41,040 nucleotides of DNA from an uncultured Clostridia bacterium (GTDB lineage Bacteria > Bacillota > Clostridia > Oscillospirales > Oscillospiraceae), in the NCBI GenBank assembly GCA_945864305.1, contig CAMBAJ010000013.1, forward strand, positions 1 through 41,040. The letters are read 5' to 3'. The notes below the pieces were generated by a model, which had not been told where the DNA came from, did no database searches, and worked only from the letters and a program-made list of their open reading frames with translations. Every line of letters starts with the position of its first letter. Positions within the stretch are counted from its first letter, which is position 1. The position numbers were made by a program, and so were the translations under genes. Shown here piece by piece: positions 9,117 through 17,597 of the stretch.

Positions 9117-10649
9117 ATGGAGCAAAACAGAGGTTCCTGGGGAAGCAATATCGGTTTTCTTCTGGCAGCCATCGGCTCTGCCGTTGGTCTGGGCAACATC
9201 TGGGGCTTCCCATATAAAATGGGCAAGTCAGGCGGCTTTACCTTCCTGATCATCTATCTTCTGCTGGCGGTATTCGTGGGTTTCAGCATTATGGTCGCTG
9301 AGCTGGCCATGGGCCGCCGCACCGGCAAAGGTACCATCGGTGCCTATCGCGCTCTGACCAACCGGTTCAAATGGGTGGGATGGCTGGCAGTATTCGCTCC
9401 CTTTGTCATCATGAGCTTCTATTCCGTTCTGGGCGGCTACTGCATTGAGTACATGGCTTTGAACCTGAGCAACCTGGCCTTCGCCGGCGCGGAAGTCAAA
9501 ACCGGCTCCGACCTGTTCGGTTCCATGCTGACCAATCCCTTCGGCTGCGTAATGTTCACACTGCTGTTCCTCATCATCTGCTATCTCATCAACCGCGGCG
9601 GCATCTCCGGCGGCATTGAAAAATTCAACAACGTCGGCATGCCCGCCCTGTTCGTGATGCTGGTCATTATCATCATCCGCTCCCTGACGCTGCCCGGTGC
9701 CGTGGAGGGTCTGAAGTTCATGTTCGTCCCCGGCTACGCCGTGGAGGCCGGCTTCATCGAGTCGGAGCCCAGCATCGGCTCCGTGATGGCCACCGCCGGC
9801 GGCCAGATGTTCTTCTCCCTGTCTCTGGCCATGGGCGTCATGATCACCTATGGCTCCTATCTGGGGAAGAAGGAGAACCTCATCAAAAACTCCGCTGTCA
9901 TCGTGGTGGCGGACACCATCGTGGCCCTGATGGCCGGTCTTGCCGTCATTCCCGCCGCCGTGGCAACTTATGGCCCCAGCGCCGCCCTCAGCGGCCCCAA
10001 GCTGCTGTTCATCACCCTGCAGGACGTGTTCCAGGCCATGGGTTCCGTGGGACCCCTGTTCGGCGTGATCTTCTACCTGCTGGTGCTGGTGGCCGCCATC
10101 TCCTCCGCCATCTCTCTGGTGGAAGTGGTTGTCACCTTCTTCATGGACCGTGCCGCCGCCAAGGGCAAGCAGGGCAACCGCCACCGCATTGTTCTGCTGG
10201 TGTGTCTGGCCATCATGGTGGAGGCCACCATCGTGGCTGTGGACGGCCTGGGCAGCAACGGCATCTGGGTGCCCTTCCAGAACTCTCTGGGCGTGGTGGG
10301 CAGCTTCAATGACTGCTGGCTGGACTTCATGGACTGCCTGTCCGAAGGTCTCGCCATGCCTCTGGGTGCCCTGCTGATGAGCGTGATGATCGGCTGGGAG
10401 ATCGGCAGCAAAAAGGTGCTGGAGGAAGTCCACATCGGCAGTTCCGCCAAGTGGATCGATACGTTCCTGACCTTCTGCCTGATGTTCGTGGTGCCTCTGG
10501 CCATGGCCTTCATCTTGGGCGGCCAGATCGGCGATTACTTCTCCACCGCCGAGCACTCCATGTACGGCGTCGGCTACGGCATCGGTATCGCGGTGGTCGT
10601 GGTTGCCTGGATCGTGGCCTTCACCTCCCCCAAGCGGAAGGAAAAGTAA
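9117..10649 (+). CDS. Sodium-dependent transporter, NSS (SNF) family
   Basis: 510 residues from the ATG at 9117, selected because GAGAGGAG lies just upstream; an earlier in-frame ATG at 9063 has no such site. The first helix carries the family signature IGFLLAAIGSAVGLGNIWGFPYK (the unwound sodium-binding segment), and about eleven further hydrophobic segments follow, ending in a basic tail SPKRKEK. NSS proteins of the LeuT/MhsT type co-import amino acids or related amines with sodium. The substrate cannot be read from the sequence. It has its own promoter and a strong terminator, so it is a single-gene unit. Confidence 0.92.
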   Translation: MEQNRGSWGSNIGFLLAAIGSAVGLGNIWGFPYKMGKSGGFTFLIIYLLLAVFVGFSIMVAELAMGRRTGKGTIGAYRALTNRFKWVGWLAVFAPFVIMSFYSVLGGYCIEYMALNLSNLAFAGAEVKTGSDLFGSMLTNPFGCVMFTLLFLIICYLINRGGISGGIEKFNNVGMPALFVMLVIIIIRSLTLPGAVEGLKFMFVPGYAVEAGFIESEPSIGSVMATAGGQMFFSLSLAMGVMITYGSYLGKKENLIKNSAVIVVADTIVALMAGLAVIPAAVATYGPSAALSGPKLLFITLQDVFQAMGSVGPLFGVIFYLLVLVAAISSAISLVEVVVTFFMDRAAAKGKQGNRHRIVLLVCLAIMVEATIVAVDGLGSNGIWVPFQNSLGVVGSFNDCWLDFMDCLSEGLAMPLGALLMSVMIGWEIGSKKVLEEVHIGSSAKWIDTFLTFCLMFVVPLAMAFILGGQIGDYFSTAEHSMYGVGYGIGIAVVVVAWIVAFTSPKRKEK

Positions 10650-10716
10650 GCACACGTTCCAGTATTCCCCGGCAGTATATCGCCAATTCGAGAAAAATTC
10701 TGTCGTTTCCGCAACA

Positions 10717-10752
10717 GGAAGCAGAGCCTTGTGGCTCTGCTTCCATTTTATT
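10717..10752 (+). terminator. Intrinsic terminator after the NSS transporter
   Basis: Perfect 12-bp stem (10717-10728 with 10733-10744), loop TTGT, then ATTTTATT. The rest of the 10650-10937 gap shows no further gene, only the ribosome binding region of the next gene. Confidence 0.85.
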
Positions 10753-10937
10753 GCAGAAGACTTCCGATTTTCCCCCGGCGGTGGTCATTTCATCTCCGGA
10801 CTGTCCGCAAAATTTGCGAAATACAGGTTTACTATATCGAAAAACATGCAAAAAAGCAAGAAATTTCCGTATCCTTCAGTTGCTCCCTTCCCATCCGTGT
10901 GGTATGCTTTCCCCAGCAAGGGAAAAGGGGCGATACC

Positions 10938-11576
10938 ATGACAGAACAGGAGCGCATGCTCTCCGGCAGGCTGTACCGGGCCGATGATGAGACTTTAATG
11001 AAAGCCCATGTCCGGGCGCAGACACTGACCTGGAAATACAACCAGACCAGCCCCGGGGACCGGGACGGCCGGACGGCTATTCTGCGGGAACTGCTGGGCC
11101 GCGTGGGGGGGAACTGCTGGATTGAGCCCACCTTCCGCTGTGATTACGGCAGCCAGATTTCCATTGGCGATGCTTTTTACGCCAACTACGACTGCATCTT
11201 TCTGGATGTGGCCCCCATCACCATCGGCAGCCATGTTCTTCTTGGTCCCCGGGTCTGTCTCTACACCGCCGGACATCCCACCACGCCGGAGGTCCGGGAC
11301 ACCGGTCTGGAGTTCGGCCTGCCCATCACCATCGGCGACAGTGTGTGGATCGGCGGAAACACCGTGGTCTGCCCCGGCGTCACCATCGGCAGCGGCTCCC
11401 TCATTGCCGCCGGCTCCGTGGTGACCAGGGACATCCCCTCCCGCGTCATCGCGGCGGGAAATCCCTGCCGGGTCCTGCGGCCTCTCACCGACGCCGACCG
11501 GGCCAAATGGGAGGCCCAACGTCAGGAATACGGGCAGGACATGAAACCGGAAGGCAGCACGCCGTCCGAAGCGTAA
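10938..11576 (+). CDS. Sugar O-acetyltransferase, maltose/galactoside acetyltransferase family
   Basis: 212 residues. An N-terminal Mac domain (EQERMLSGRLYRADDETL) is followed by a left-handed parallel beta-helix of hexapeptide repeats (ISIGDAFYANYDCIFLD, ITIGSHVLLGPRVCLYT, ITIGDSVWIGGNTVVCPGV). The catalytic His113 lies in YTAGHPTTPEVR. These trimeric enzymes acetylate the 6-hydroxyl of glucose, maltose or galactosides using acetyl-CoA. The ATG at 10938 follows a weak AAGGGG site; longer in-frame versions would start inside the preceding non-coding stretch. No co-transcribed partner. Confidence 0.9.
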   Translation: MTEQERMLSGRLYRADDETLMKAHVRAQTLTWKYNQTSPGDRDGRTAILRELLGRVGGNCWIEPTFRCDYGSQISIGDAFYANYDCIFLDVAPITIGSHVLLGPRVCLYTAGHPTTPEVRDTGLEFGLPITIGDSVWIGGNTVVCPGVTIGSGSLIAAGSVVTRDIPSRVIAAGNPCRVLRPLTDADRAKWEAQRQEYGQDMKPEGSTPSEA

Positions 11577-11585
11577 CGCGTATCG

Positions 11586-11620
11586 AAAGGGACCTCCAGC
11601 CAAAAGCTGGAGGTCCCTTT
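11586..11620. terminator. Bidirectional terminator
   Basis: Perfect 15-bp stem (11586-11600 with 11606-11620) with loop CAAAA, A/T rich at both stem bases. It lies between the convergent acetyltransferase (plus) and mreB (minus). Confidence 0.85.
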
Positions 11621-11647
11621 GTATCCAGAGGCATCCTCTGAAAATTC

Positions 11648-12673
11648 TCAGTTCATCTGCTTCCGGCGGGACAGGTTCATGGTGCCATCCTGCATGTTGT
11701 TCAGGGAGTCCAGGCTCTTGCCGGTGCCCAGGGCCACGCAGGAGATGGCGTCCTCTGCAATGACCGTGTGGATGCCGGTGCGGGCTGTGACCAGCTTGTC
11801 AAAGCCGGAAACCAGGCTGCCGCCGCCAGTCATGATGATGCCGTTGGTGGAGATATCCGCCACCAGCTCAGGGGGCGTACGCTCCAGCACGGAGTGGATG
11901 GCCTCCATGATGCGCTCCACGGGCTCCTCGAAGGCGTCCATCATCTCCGTAGAGCTGACGGTGACCACCTTGGGCAGGCCGGTCAAGAGGCACCGGCCCT
12001 TCACATCCATAGTCTCTTCTTCCTCCTTGGGGAACACGCAGCCGATCTGCTTCTTCATCTCCTCGGCGGTGCGCTCGCCCACCAGCAGGTTGTGCTTGCG
12101 GCGCATATACTTGACCACGGCCTCGTTCAGCTGGTCACCGGCGATCTTGATGGAGGCGGACTCCACCACGCCGCTGAGGGAGATGACGGCGATGTCGGCG
12201 GTACCGCCGCCGATGTCCACGACCATGTGGCCGTCGGGCTTGGCGATGTCGATGCCGGCGCCGATGGCGGCGGCGACGGGCTCTTCGATCAGATACACCT
12301 TCCGGGCGCCGGCCTGGATACCTGCGTCGATGACGGCGCGCTCCTCGACCTCAGTGATGCCGGAGGGCACGCAGATAATGACCCGGGGCTTGAAGAAGGA
12401 CACGCCGGCCACCTTGTGAATGAATTCCTTCAGCATTTTCTCGGTCATGTCGTAGTCGGAGATGACGCCCTCCCGCAGGGGACGGATGGCGACGATGTTG
12501 CCGGGGGTACGGCCCAGCATGGCCTGGGCCTCGGTGCCCACCTTCAGCAACTTGCCGGTGTTCTTGTCCAGCGCCACCACGGAGGGCTCGTTCAGCACGA
12601 TGCCCTTGCCCTTCACATATACCAAAACGGAAGCGGTACCCAGATCGATACCGATATCTTTTGCCATGGACAT
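11648..12673 (-). CDS. mreB: Rod-shape determining protein MreB/Mbl
   Basis: 341 residues from the ATG at 12673, five bases after GAGGTGG; a second ATG two codons later is also possible. It is an actin-like ATPase: phosphate 1 motif GIDLGTASVLVY, connect and phosphate 2 motif DIGGGTADIAVISL, and adenosine motif TGGGSLVSGFDKL. MreB filaments guide lateral cell-wall synthesis at the inner membrane. No mreC or mreD is beside it, so it may be a paralogue (Mbl or MreBH type) rather than the main MreB. It lies downstream of comFC but has a strong promoter of its own at 12750-12778. Confidence 0.93.
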   Translation of the reverse strand: MSMAKDIGIDLGTASVLVYVKGKGIVLNEPSVVALDKNTGKLLKVGTEAQAMLGRTPGNIVAIRPLREGVISDYDMTEKMLKEFIHKVAGVSFFKPRVIICVPSGITEVEERAVIDAGIQAGARKVYLIEEPVAAAIGAGIDIAKPDGHMVVDIGGGTADIAVISLSGVVESASIKIAGDQLNEAVVKYMRRKHNLLVGERTAEEMKKQIGCVFPKEEEETMDVKGRCLLTGLPKVVTVSSTEMMDAFEEPVERIMEAIHSVLERTPPELVADISTNGIIMTGGGSLVSGFDKLVTARTGIHTVIAEDAISCVALGTGKSLDSLNNMQDGTMNLSRRKQMN

Positions 12674-12749
12674 ATATTCCACCTCATTGATCTTTCTGTC
12701 ATAGTCGTTATTATAAACGGGTTTCCCCGTCCGCAATCATACAGGTTAT

Positions 12750-12778
12750 ATTATACTGACAGTTTTCATGGATTGCAA
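12750..12778 (-). promoter_or_regulatory. Promoter of mreB
   Basis: Minus strand: TTGCAA (12778-12773), a 17-base spacer and a perfect TATAAT (12755-12750). It lies 77 bases upstream of the mreB start, in the comFC-mreB gap. Confidence 0.75.
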
Positions 12779-12830
12779 CCTTATTTTGTGAAGATTCTGA
12801 GGGATTTTGTCACCAATTCCTGTGGAACTT

Positions 12831-13508
12831 CTATATAATTTCCGTTTTTTGTCTTTTCTGCTCCCGGGTGTGGGCCACGGCGGCGCAGACCACGTCCTCC
12901 GCGCCGGCGTCTCTGAGGACCCGGACGCACTCCGTCAGCGTGGCGCCGGTGGTGCAGATATCGTCGATCAGCAGCACACGGTGTCCCCTGATCTGCTCGG
13001 GACGGGCGGCCTCATAGACGCCCAGCACGTTGGCCCGCCGGGCCGCGGCGTCGTGGATGCCGGACTGGGCGGGGTTATCTGTGATTTTGCGCAACAGCTG
13101 TACCGGCTCTGTATCCCAGAGGCGGCAGGCCGACTCCGCCAGCAGTTTCGCCTGGTCGTAGCCCCGCTCCCGCAGGCGCTTTTTACTGACTGGCACCCAT
13201 GTCACGGTGTCGAAGGCGCCGGAGAACTGTTCCGCTGCGCACCGGGCGATCAGCTCGCCCATGGGCTCCGCCGCGCCGGAGGCACCCTGAAATTTTAAAC
13301 GCAGGATGCCCTCCCGGACCTGGTCCTCGTACCACAGCGGGGCGGCGCACCGCAGGCCGCCGGGGCCTTCCTTGATGGTATGAAGGGCATCCGTCCAGGG
13401 GAGAGCTTTTTCGCAGGCGGGGCAAATGCCCGCATGGTCCTGGACTTTGCCGCAGAAGGGGCACTTGGGCGGGAACAGGAGATTCAGGAATCCTTCCAGC
13501 AGGCTCAT
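12831..13508 (-). CDS. comFC: ComF family phosphoribosyltransferase-like protein
   Basis: 225 residues. An N-terminal zinc ribbon with Cys16, Cys19, Cys29 and Cys32 (CPFCGK...CPAC) is followed by a type I phosphoribosyltransferase fold with the PRPP loop VLLIDDICTTGATLTEC near residues 180-196 and the motif RGYDQAKLLAES. In Bacillus and other competent bacteria ComFC is needed for DNA uptake or for processing incoming single strands; its chemistry is not settled. Its ATG overlaps the stop of the XRE gene (ATGA), so the two are translationally coupled. recD2, another recombination gene, lies just upstream on the same strand. Confidence 0.92.
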   Translation of the reverse strand: MSLLEGFLNLLFPPKCPFCGKVQDHAGICPACEKALPWTDALHTIKEGPGGLRCAAPLWYEDQVREGILRLKFQGASGAAEPMGELIARCAAEQFSGAFDTVTWVPVSKKRLRERGYDQAKLLAESACRLWDTEPVQLLRKITDNPAQSGIHDAAARRANVLGVYEAARPEQIRGHRVLLIDDICTTGATLTECVRVLRDAGAEDVVCAAVAHTREQKRQKTEII

Positions 13509-13753
13509 GGCTGTTTCCGTTTCCGGGGATATGGCGTTTTCTCATCCGTCAGGCCAACCAGATAGTCCACGCTCACACCGTAGTATTCCGCCAGTGTCAC
13601 GACCGCATCCAGCGGATACCGGGTCGTACCGATTTCATACTGTGAATAGGTGTTCTGGCTGACATGCAGGATTTTCGCCACATCTGCCTGCGTAAGGCCT
13701 CTGTCTGTACGCATATCGCGGATTCTGCCATATTTTAAGATTTCTGTCCTCAT
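13505..13753 (-). CDS. XRE-family helix-turn-helix regulator
   Basis: 82 residues. Residues about 10-65 form a Cro/CI-type domain: IRDMRTDRGLTQADVAKIL, the recognition-helix region VSQNTYSQYEIGTTRYP, and LAEYYGVSVDYLVGLTD. The C-terminus is short and basic (PYPRKRKQP), so there is no sensor domain. It probably acts as a dimer on nearby DNA. The start lies inside a perfect palindrome (13751-13780), which suggests self-repression. It overlaps comFC by four bases, so ComFC output may depend on this regulator. Confidence 0.9.
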   Translation of the reverse strand: MRTEILKYGRIRDMRTDRGLTQADVAKILHVSQNTYSQYEIGTTRYPLDAVVTLAEYYGVSVDYLVGLTDEKTPYPRKRKQP

Positions 13754-13826
13754 ATACTCATCACCTAAGTTGAGTATATGTATCTGGAAATCAGATAAAT
13801 TCGTTTATCGCGTTTCTAGATAAAGT
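13751..13826. promoter_or_regulatory. Palindromic operator region over the XRE start, with GATAAA boxes
   Basis: CATATACTCA (13751-13760) and TGAGTATATG (13771-13780) are perfect 10-base arms around a ten-base centre that holds the ribosome binding site. A TATACT -10 for the gene lies in the right arm. Upstream are TATCTG-N5-CAGATA (13781-13797) and three GATAAA/TTTATC boxes (13794, 13804 and 13820). The layout fits an autoregulatory operator. The rest of the gap to recD2 holds only GC-rich short repeats. Confidence 0.55.
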
Positions 13827-13909
13827 CATCTGCGTGGGCTCCCCACGGGGGGTGCATCCCCCGTCCCGCGCCCGAAGCGCGGTTGCCCCGCAGGTGCAAA
13901 ATCCTCTGG

Positions 13910-16114
13910 TTATTCCCCGCTGTGCGCCAGCCGCCACCGCAGCCCGGAATACCGTTTCTGCTGCCGGTCATTGGCCGCCATAGCCCGGATTGCCGCATCA
14001 TCCCCGACCACGATCAGAAGCTCCCGCGCCCGGGTCAGAGCCGTATACAGCACGCCCCGGACCATCAGCGATTGAGCCGCCGGCATGGCGGCCAGCACCA
14101 CCGCCCGGTACTCGCTGCCCTGGGCCTTGTGGACCGTCTGGGCATACGCCAGGTCCACCTCGTTCAACATCTCCACGCCGTAGGTGGCGACGCGGTCCTC
14201 AAAATTCACAGCCAGCCATTCCCCGGAGGGGTCGATCTGGATGATCTTTCCCACGTCGCCGTTGAACATGCCGGTGCCTATCGTGCCGTCGGGCTTCTCC
14301 CAGACCACGTCGTAGTCGTTCCGGGTCTGCATGATGCGGTCGCCCTCCCGGAACAGACGGTCGCCCCACTGAATCTCCATCTTGCCCGGCGCCCTGGGGT
14401 TCAGCGCCTCCTGTAAGCACTGGTTCAGACGGATGGTCCCGCTGGGCCCCTTGCGGGTGGGCGTCAATACCTGAATCTGGTCCGACGGAACCCCCATGTT
14501 GTCCGGCAGGCGGGTCTTGCACAGCTCCACCACCGTGGAGACCACCCGCTCCGCGTCCCGGCGGCACAGGAAGAAGAAGTCCCCCTGATTGTTGGTCAGC
14601 TGGGGAGGTTCCCCCATGTTGACGGCATGGGCGTTGCGGATGATGGCGGACTGCTCCGCCTGGCGGAACACCTCCCGCAGGAACACCGTCTCTACCCGGC
14701 CGCTGCGGATCAGGTCGGAGAACACGTTCCCCGCACCCACGGAGGGCAGCTGGTCCGCGTCTCCCACCAGCACCAGCCGGGTCCCGGGCCGCAGCGCCCG
14801 CAGCAGCGCGGAGAACAGGCTCAGGTCCACCATGGACATCTCGTCCACGATCACCGCGTCCGCCTCCAGCGGCTCCTTTTCCGATTTCGTAAACGTCACC
14901 TGATGGCTCGTCTCGTTCCAGCTCATGCCCAGCATCCGGTGGACCGTCTGGGCCTCCATGCCCGTCAGCTCGCTCATGCGCTTGGCCGCCCGGCCCGTGG
15001 GGGCCGCCAGCAGGATGTCCAGACCCATCTTCTGAAACAGGGCCACGATGCCCCGCACCGTAGTGGTCTTGCCTGTGCCGGGGCCTCCGGTCAGGATCAG
15101 GACCCCCTCCCGGGCCGCCAGGGCCACCGCCTGCCGCTGCTGGGCCGCATAGGTGATACCCTGCTCCCGCTCGATCTCCGCCACGGTTTTTTCCGCCTGA
15201 CGGCTCTCGTCGGCATCCACCGCCAGAAGATTGTTCAGCCGGGCGCAGGCGGAAACCTCCGCCTCCCACAGCCGCCGCAGGTAGCAGGCCTCCACATTGG
15301 CCACCTGCTCCTGTACCACGGCCCGGCGGTCGATCAGGTCATCCAGAGCCTGCTCCACCAGGGACGATTCACTGTCCAAGAGCTGGCAGGTGGCCGCCAC
15401 CAGCTTGTTTCTCGGCAGGAACACATGTCCGTTGTTCTCGTTGTGGGAGAGTTCAAAGGTCACCGCCGCCTGCAAGCGCTCCATGCTGTCGGCGGCGATG
15501 CCCATGCTCATGGCGATTTCGTCAGTGACGGAGAACTCCACGCCGCAGCTGTCGCTGGACAGCAGATAGGGGTTGTTCTCCACCATCTCCAGCGCCGCGT
15601 CGCCGTACTGCTGGCGCAGCTGCATGGCCAGCACCGGCGGCAGCTGGTACTGGGCCAGGAAGGCCATCAGCCGCCGCAGTCCCATGTGCTGGCGGAAGCT
15701 GGCGGCGATCTCCTGGGCCTTCTTGGCCGTGATGCCCTTGATCAGGCTCAGGCGCTCCGGCTCCCGCTCCAGAATGTCCAGGGTCTCCGCCCCGAAGCGG
15801 TCCACGATGCGCCGGGCGGTGGCGGGGCCCACGCCCTTGCAGATGCCGGAGGACAGGTAGCTGAAAATCTCCTCCTCGTCCTCCGGCAGCGTCCTCTCCA
15901 GTTCCACGGCCCGTAGCTGCTCCCCATGCTGTGGGTGCTGCTCCCACACGCCGGACACCGCCAGATGCTCGCCCGGCGCCACGCAGGGGATGCAGCCCAC
16001 CACTGTGACCACTTCGCCCTCCTCCGTCAGAAGGCGGAGGACCGTATAGCCGTTTTCGGCGTTTTGAAAAATAATGCTATGTACGGTGCCCTCGCAGGTC
16101 ATCAGCTCTTCCAT
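13910..16114 (-). CDS. recD2: ATP-dependent DNA helicase RecD2
   Basis: 734 residues if translation starts at the ATG at 16114, which has GAAGAGG six bases upstream; the ATG at 16120 is too close to that site. An N-terminal OB-like region (CEGTVHSIIFQNAENGYTV) is followed by helix-hairpin-helix repeats (ICKGVGPATARRIVDRFG, IKGITAKKAQEIAASF), then a superfamily 1B motor with Walker A GGPGTGKTTT, Walker B VIVDEMSMVD, GDADQLPSVGAGNV and the motif VHKAQGSE near the C-terminus. RecD2 is a 5'-3' helicase in organisms lacking RecBCD and acts in repair and replication-fork maintenance. Length is typical. It is transcribed with the upstream 107-residue membrane protein. Confidence 0.96.
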   Translation of the reverse strand: MEELMTCEGTVHSIIFQNAENGYTVLRLLTEEGEVVTVVGCIPCVAPGEHLAVSGVWEQHPQHGEQLRAVELERTLPEDEEEIFSYLSSGICKGVGPATARRIVDRFGAETLDILEREPERLSLIKGITAKKAQEIAASFRQHMGLRRLMAFLAQYQLPPVLAMQLRQQYGDAALEMVENNPYLLSSDSCGVEFSVTDEIAMSMGIAADSMERLQAAVTFELSHNENNGHVFLPRNKLVAATCQLLDSESSLVEQALDDLIDRRAVVQEQVANVEACYLRRLWEAEVSACARLNNLLAVDADESRQAEKTVAEIEREQGITYAAQQRQAVALAAREGVLILTGGPGTGKTTTVRGIVALFQKMGLDILLAAPTGRAAKRMSELTGMEAQTVHRMLGMSWNETSHQVTFTKSEKEPLEADAVIVDEMSMVDLSLFSALLRALRPGTRLVLVGDADQLPSVGAGNVFSDLIRSGRVETVFLREVFRQAEQSAIIRNAHAVNMGEPPQLTNNQGDFFFLCRRDAERVVSTVVELCKTRLPDNMGVPSDQIQVLTPTRKGPSGTIRLNQCLQEALNPRAPGKMEIQWGDRLFREGDRIMQTRNDYDVVWEKPDGTIGTGMFNGDVGKIIQIDPSGEWLAVNFEDRVATYGVEMLNEVDLAYAQTVHKAQGSEYRAVVLAAMPAAQSLMVRGVLYTALTRARELLIVVGDDAAIRAMAANDRQQKRYSGLRWRLAHSGE

Positions 16115-16135
16115 GTACATCCTCTTCCAGTGGGT

Positions 16136-16459
16136 CTATCCCACGCGAAATTCTTTTGCGTCCACCAGGTCGGCGTTTTCCTCCCGGTCCGCCAGATACT
16201 GGGCCACTTCCCGGGCATCCTCCGTCAGGCCGCAGTCCGCCAGGACGATTTTGGCCCCCGGCAGCCGTCCCTGAATGCGCCGCAGCTCCCGTACGTCCGC
16301 CTCCATGGCCAGGGCATCCCCCCGCAGGGGCAGCACCAGCAGAAGGCCCGGGATCGTGGGCCGTCCGGCGTGGAGCACCGCGCCCGCCGCCAGCCAGACC
16401 ACAGTAGTCATGCCAACCGCAGAGAAGAAGGCCAGGATACCGTCTTGCAACAATGTCAT
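16136..16459 (-). CDS. Small membrane protein of unknown function upstream of recD2
   Basis: 107 residues, with GAGGTGATG ahead of the ATG. Residues about 8-32 form one hydrophobic segment (ILAFFSAVGMTTVVWLAAGAVL). The remainder is a soluble alternating alpha/beta domain (GLLLVLPLRGDA, LPGAKIVLADCGLTEDAREVAQYLADR) that looks like a small receiver-like or glycosyltransferase-like fold, cytoplasmic or external. No family recognised. It ends 21 bases before the recD2 start, so it is the first gene of that operon. Confidence 0.7.
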   Translation of the reverse strand: MTLLQDGILAFFSAVGMTTVVWLAAGAVLHAGRPTIPGLLLVLPLRGDALAMEADVRELRRIQGRLPGAKIVLADCGLTEDAREVAQYLADREENADLVDAKEFRVG

Positions 16460-16849
16460 GCCGCATCACCTCGAGACAGTGTATGCAGGCCGTCAGGGCG
16501 TGGTTCCCCCCTGCTGGGGGGAACCGGGGAGTGACGCCCCCCATTTTCTTTGGTCTTGCCAAAGAAAACGGGCTGCGCCCGGTCCAAAAGAAAAGCGCTT
16601 TGGCGGCTCAACTTGACACTTGTGTCAAGTTGACCGCGGAGCGGGAGTTGTTGTAATCGGTGCGGCGGTAATTTGGGGCTTGTACCGGGTGCGCTTCGGT
16701 CCTGAGAGGCAGAGGAGTGCTCCACCACAAGTTGAGACTGCCGTCTTGCTTTCGGGAAAGTCATCGAATGGACCAGCGTCTCTTTCCGCTGCCGCTGCCC
16801 CGCCATCGGTTTAACACCTGGCTCCCGGTAGAATTCGTAGGGGCGGCTA
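16460..16849. repeat. Gene-free stretch with a cluster of inverted repeats
   Basis: No credible gene in 390 bases. Four perfect inverted repeats stand almost end to end: GGTTCCCCCC/GGGGGGAACC (16502-16525), TTTTCTTTGG/CCAAAGAAAA (16544-16568), CGGGC/GCCCG (16569-16581), and TCAACTTGACAC/GTGTCAAGTTGA with a two-base centre (16608-16633). A fifth, GGGCGGCT/AGCCGCCC (16841-16859), overlaps the stop of the next gene. The density and base composition suggest a dispersed intergenic repeat rather than one regulator site. Confidence 0.7.
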
Positions 16850-17095
16850 TCAGCCGCCCGTTTTCTGTGGCTTCTCCACCCGCTTCCGCAGCTCGTCCAG
16901 TCTCTCCTCCAGACAGCGCACCTTCCATAGGAGGTATATCACTAAACCAGCCAAAACTGCCATCAGTATGAACAAGACCAGGAGTATCAGCGACTGCCGT
17001 GTCATGCCAGCAAAAACATACATCAAAAAAACGAGAGCCAGCGCGGTCAGCCCCGTTAAAATGGTCTCGAAAACCGTGCCTTTTATTTTACTCAT
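16850..17095 (-). CDS. Small membrane protein of unknown function downstream of ybeY
   Basis: 81 residues starting MSKIKGTVFETILTG. The ATG at 17095 follows GGAGGAGTGAC and lies one base after the ybeY stop, so it is coupled. Two hydrophobic segments (about residues 10-30 and 36-58) are followed by a charged, coiled-coil-like tail (RCLEERLDELRKRVEKPQ). In related genomes this operon position is often filled by diacylglycerol kinase, but this protein does not show that family's motifs. No family recognised. Confidence 0.75.
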   Translation of the reverse strand: MSKIKGTVFETILTGLTALALVFLMYVFAGMTRQSLILLVLFILMAVLAGLVIYLLWKVRCLEERLDELRKRVEKPQKTGG

Positions 17096-17096
17096 G

Positions 17097-17597
17097 TCAC
17101 TCCTCCCTGGTAATGCCCAGCTCCGCCAGGACGGCTTCCTCTCTCTCCCGCATCTGTTTCTTCTGCGGGCCCTCGTCCAGGTGGTCATACCCCAGCAGGT
17201 GGAGCACCGAATGGGTCACTAAGTACGCCAACTCCCGGCGCTGGGAGTGGCCGTATTCCTTCGCCTGAGCAGCCACATGCTCCATGGAGATGACCATGTC
17301 CCCCAAAGGCACCAGCCCGGTGCCCGGGTCCGCGTCCTCCTCCGTGGGCAGCTCGCCGGGGTGAAGGTCGAACTCCGGGAAGCTCAGCACATCCGTAGCC
17401 CGGTCCACCTCCCGCATGTCACGGTTGATGGCGTGGATATTCTCGTCATCGGTCAGCAGCACGTCCACCTCGCAGGGTACTGCCACACCCTCCGCCGCCA
17501 AAGCGGTGCGGATGACCTTGCGGATAAAGGCGCAGCGGCTGGCGCTGTCTGCGCCGGGCACGTCGGCGGTGATGGGAATATAATGACGCTTCGTCAT
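17097..17597 (-). CDS. ybeY: Endoribonuclease YbeY (rRNA maturation factor)
   Basis: 166 residues. The zinc-binding motif HSVLHLLGYDH (three histidines in the HxxxHxxxxxH pattern) is intact near the C-terminus, and the family stretch DREVDR-like MREVDRATDVLSFPEF is present. YbeY is a single-strand-specific RNase needed for 16S rRNA 3' processing and ribosome quality control. Its start overlaps the phoH stop (ATGA) and its stop is one base from the next gene, so the order phoH-ybeY-small membrane protein is tightly coupled, as in many Firmicutes. Confidence 0.96.
   Translation of the reverse strand: MTKRHYIPITADVPGADSASRCAFIRKVIRTALAAEGVAVPCEVDVLLTDDENIHAINRDMREVDRATDVLSFPEFDLHPGELPTEEDADPGTGLVPLGDMVISMEHVAAQAKEYGHSQRRELAYLVTHSVLHLLGYDHLDEGPQKKQMREREEAVLAELGITREE

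Noticed and set aside
9228-10655. 475-codon minus-strand frame opposite the NSS transporter
   Set aside because: His/Gln/Gly-rich composition typical of an antisense shadow; no start signals; the plus strand has a signature family match.
14627-15916. 429-codon plus-strand frame opposite recD2
   Set aside because: Shadow with no family features; recD2 motifs are intact on the other strand.
16608-16633. TTGACA-containing palindrome as a promoter for the 107-residue gene
   Set aside because: No -10 at a proper distance on the minus strand; treated as an inverted repeat only.
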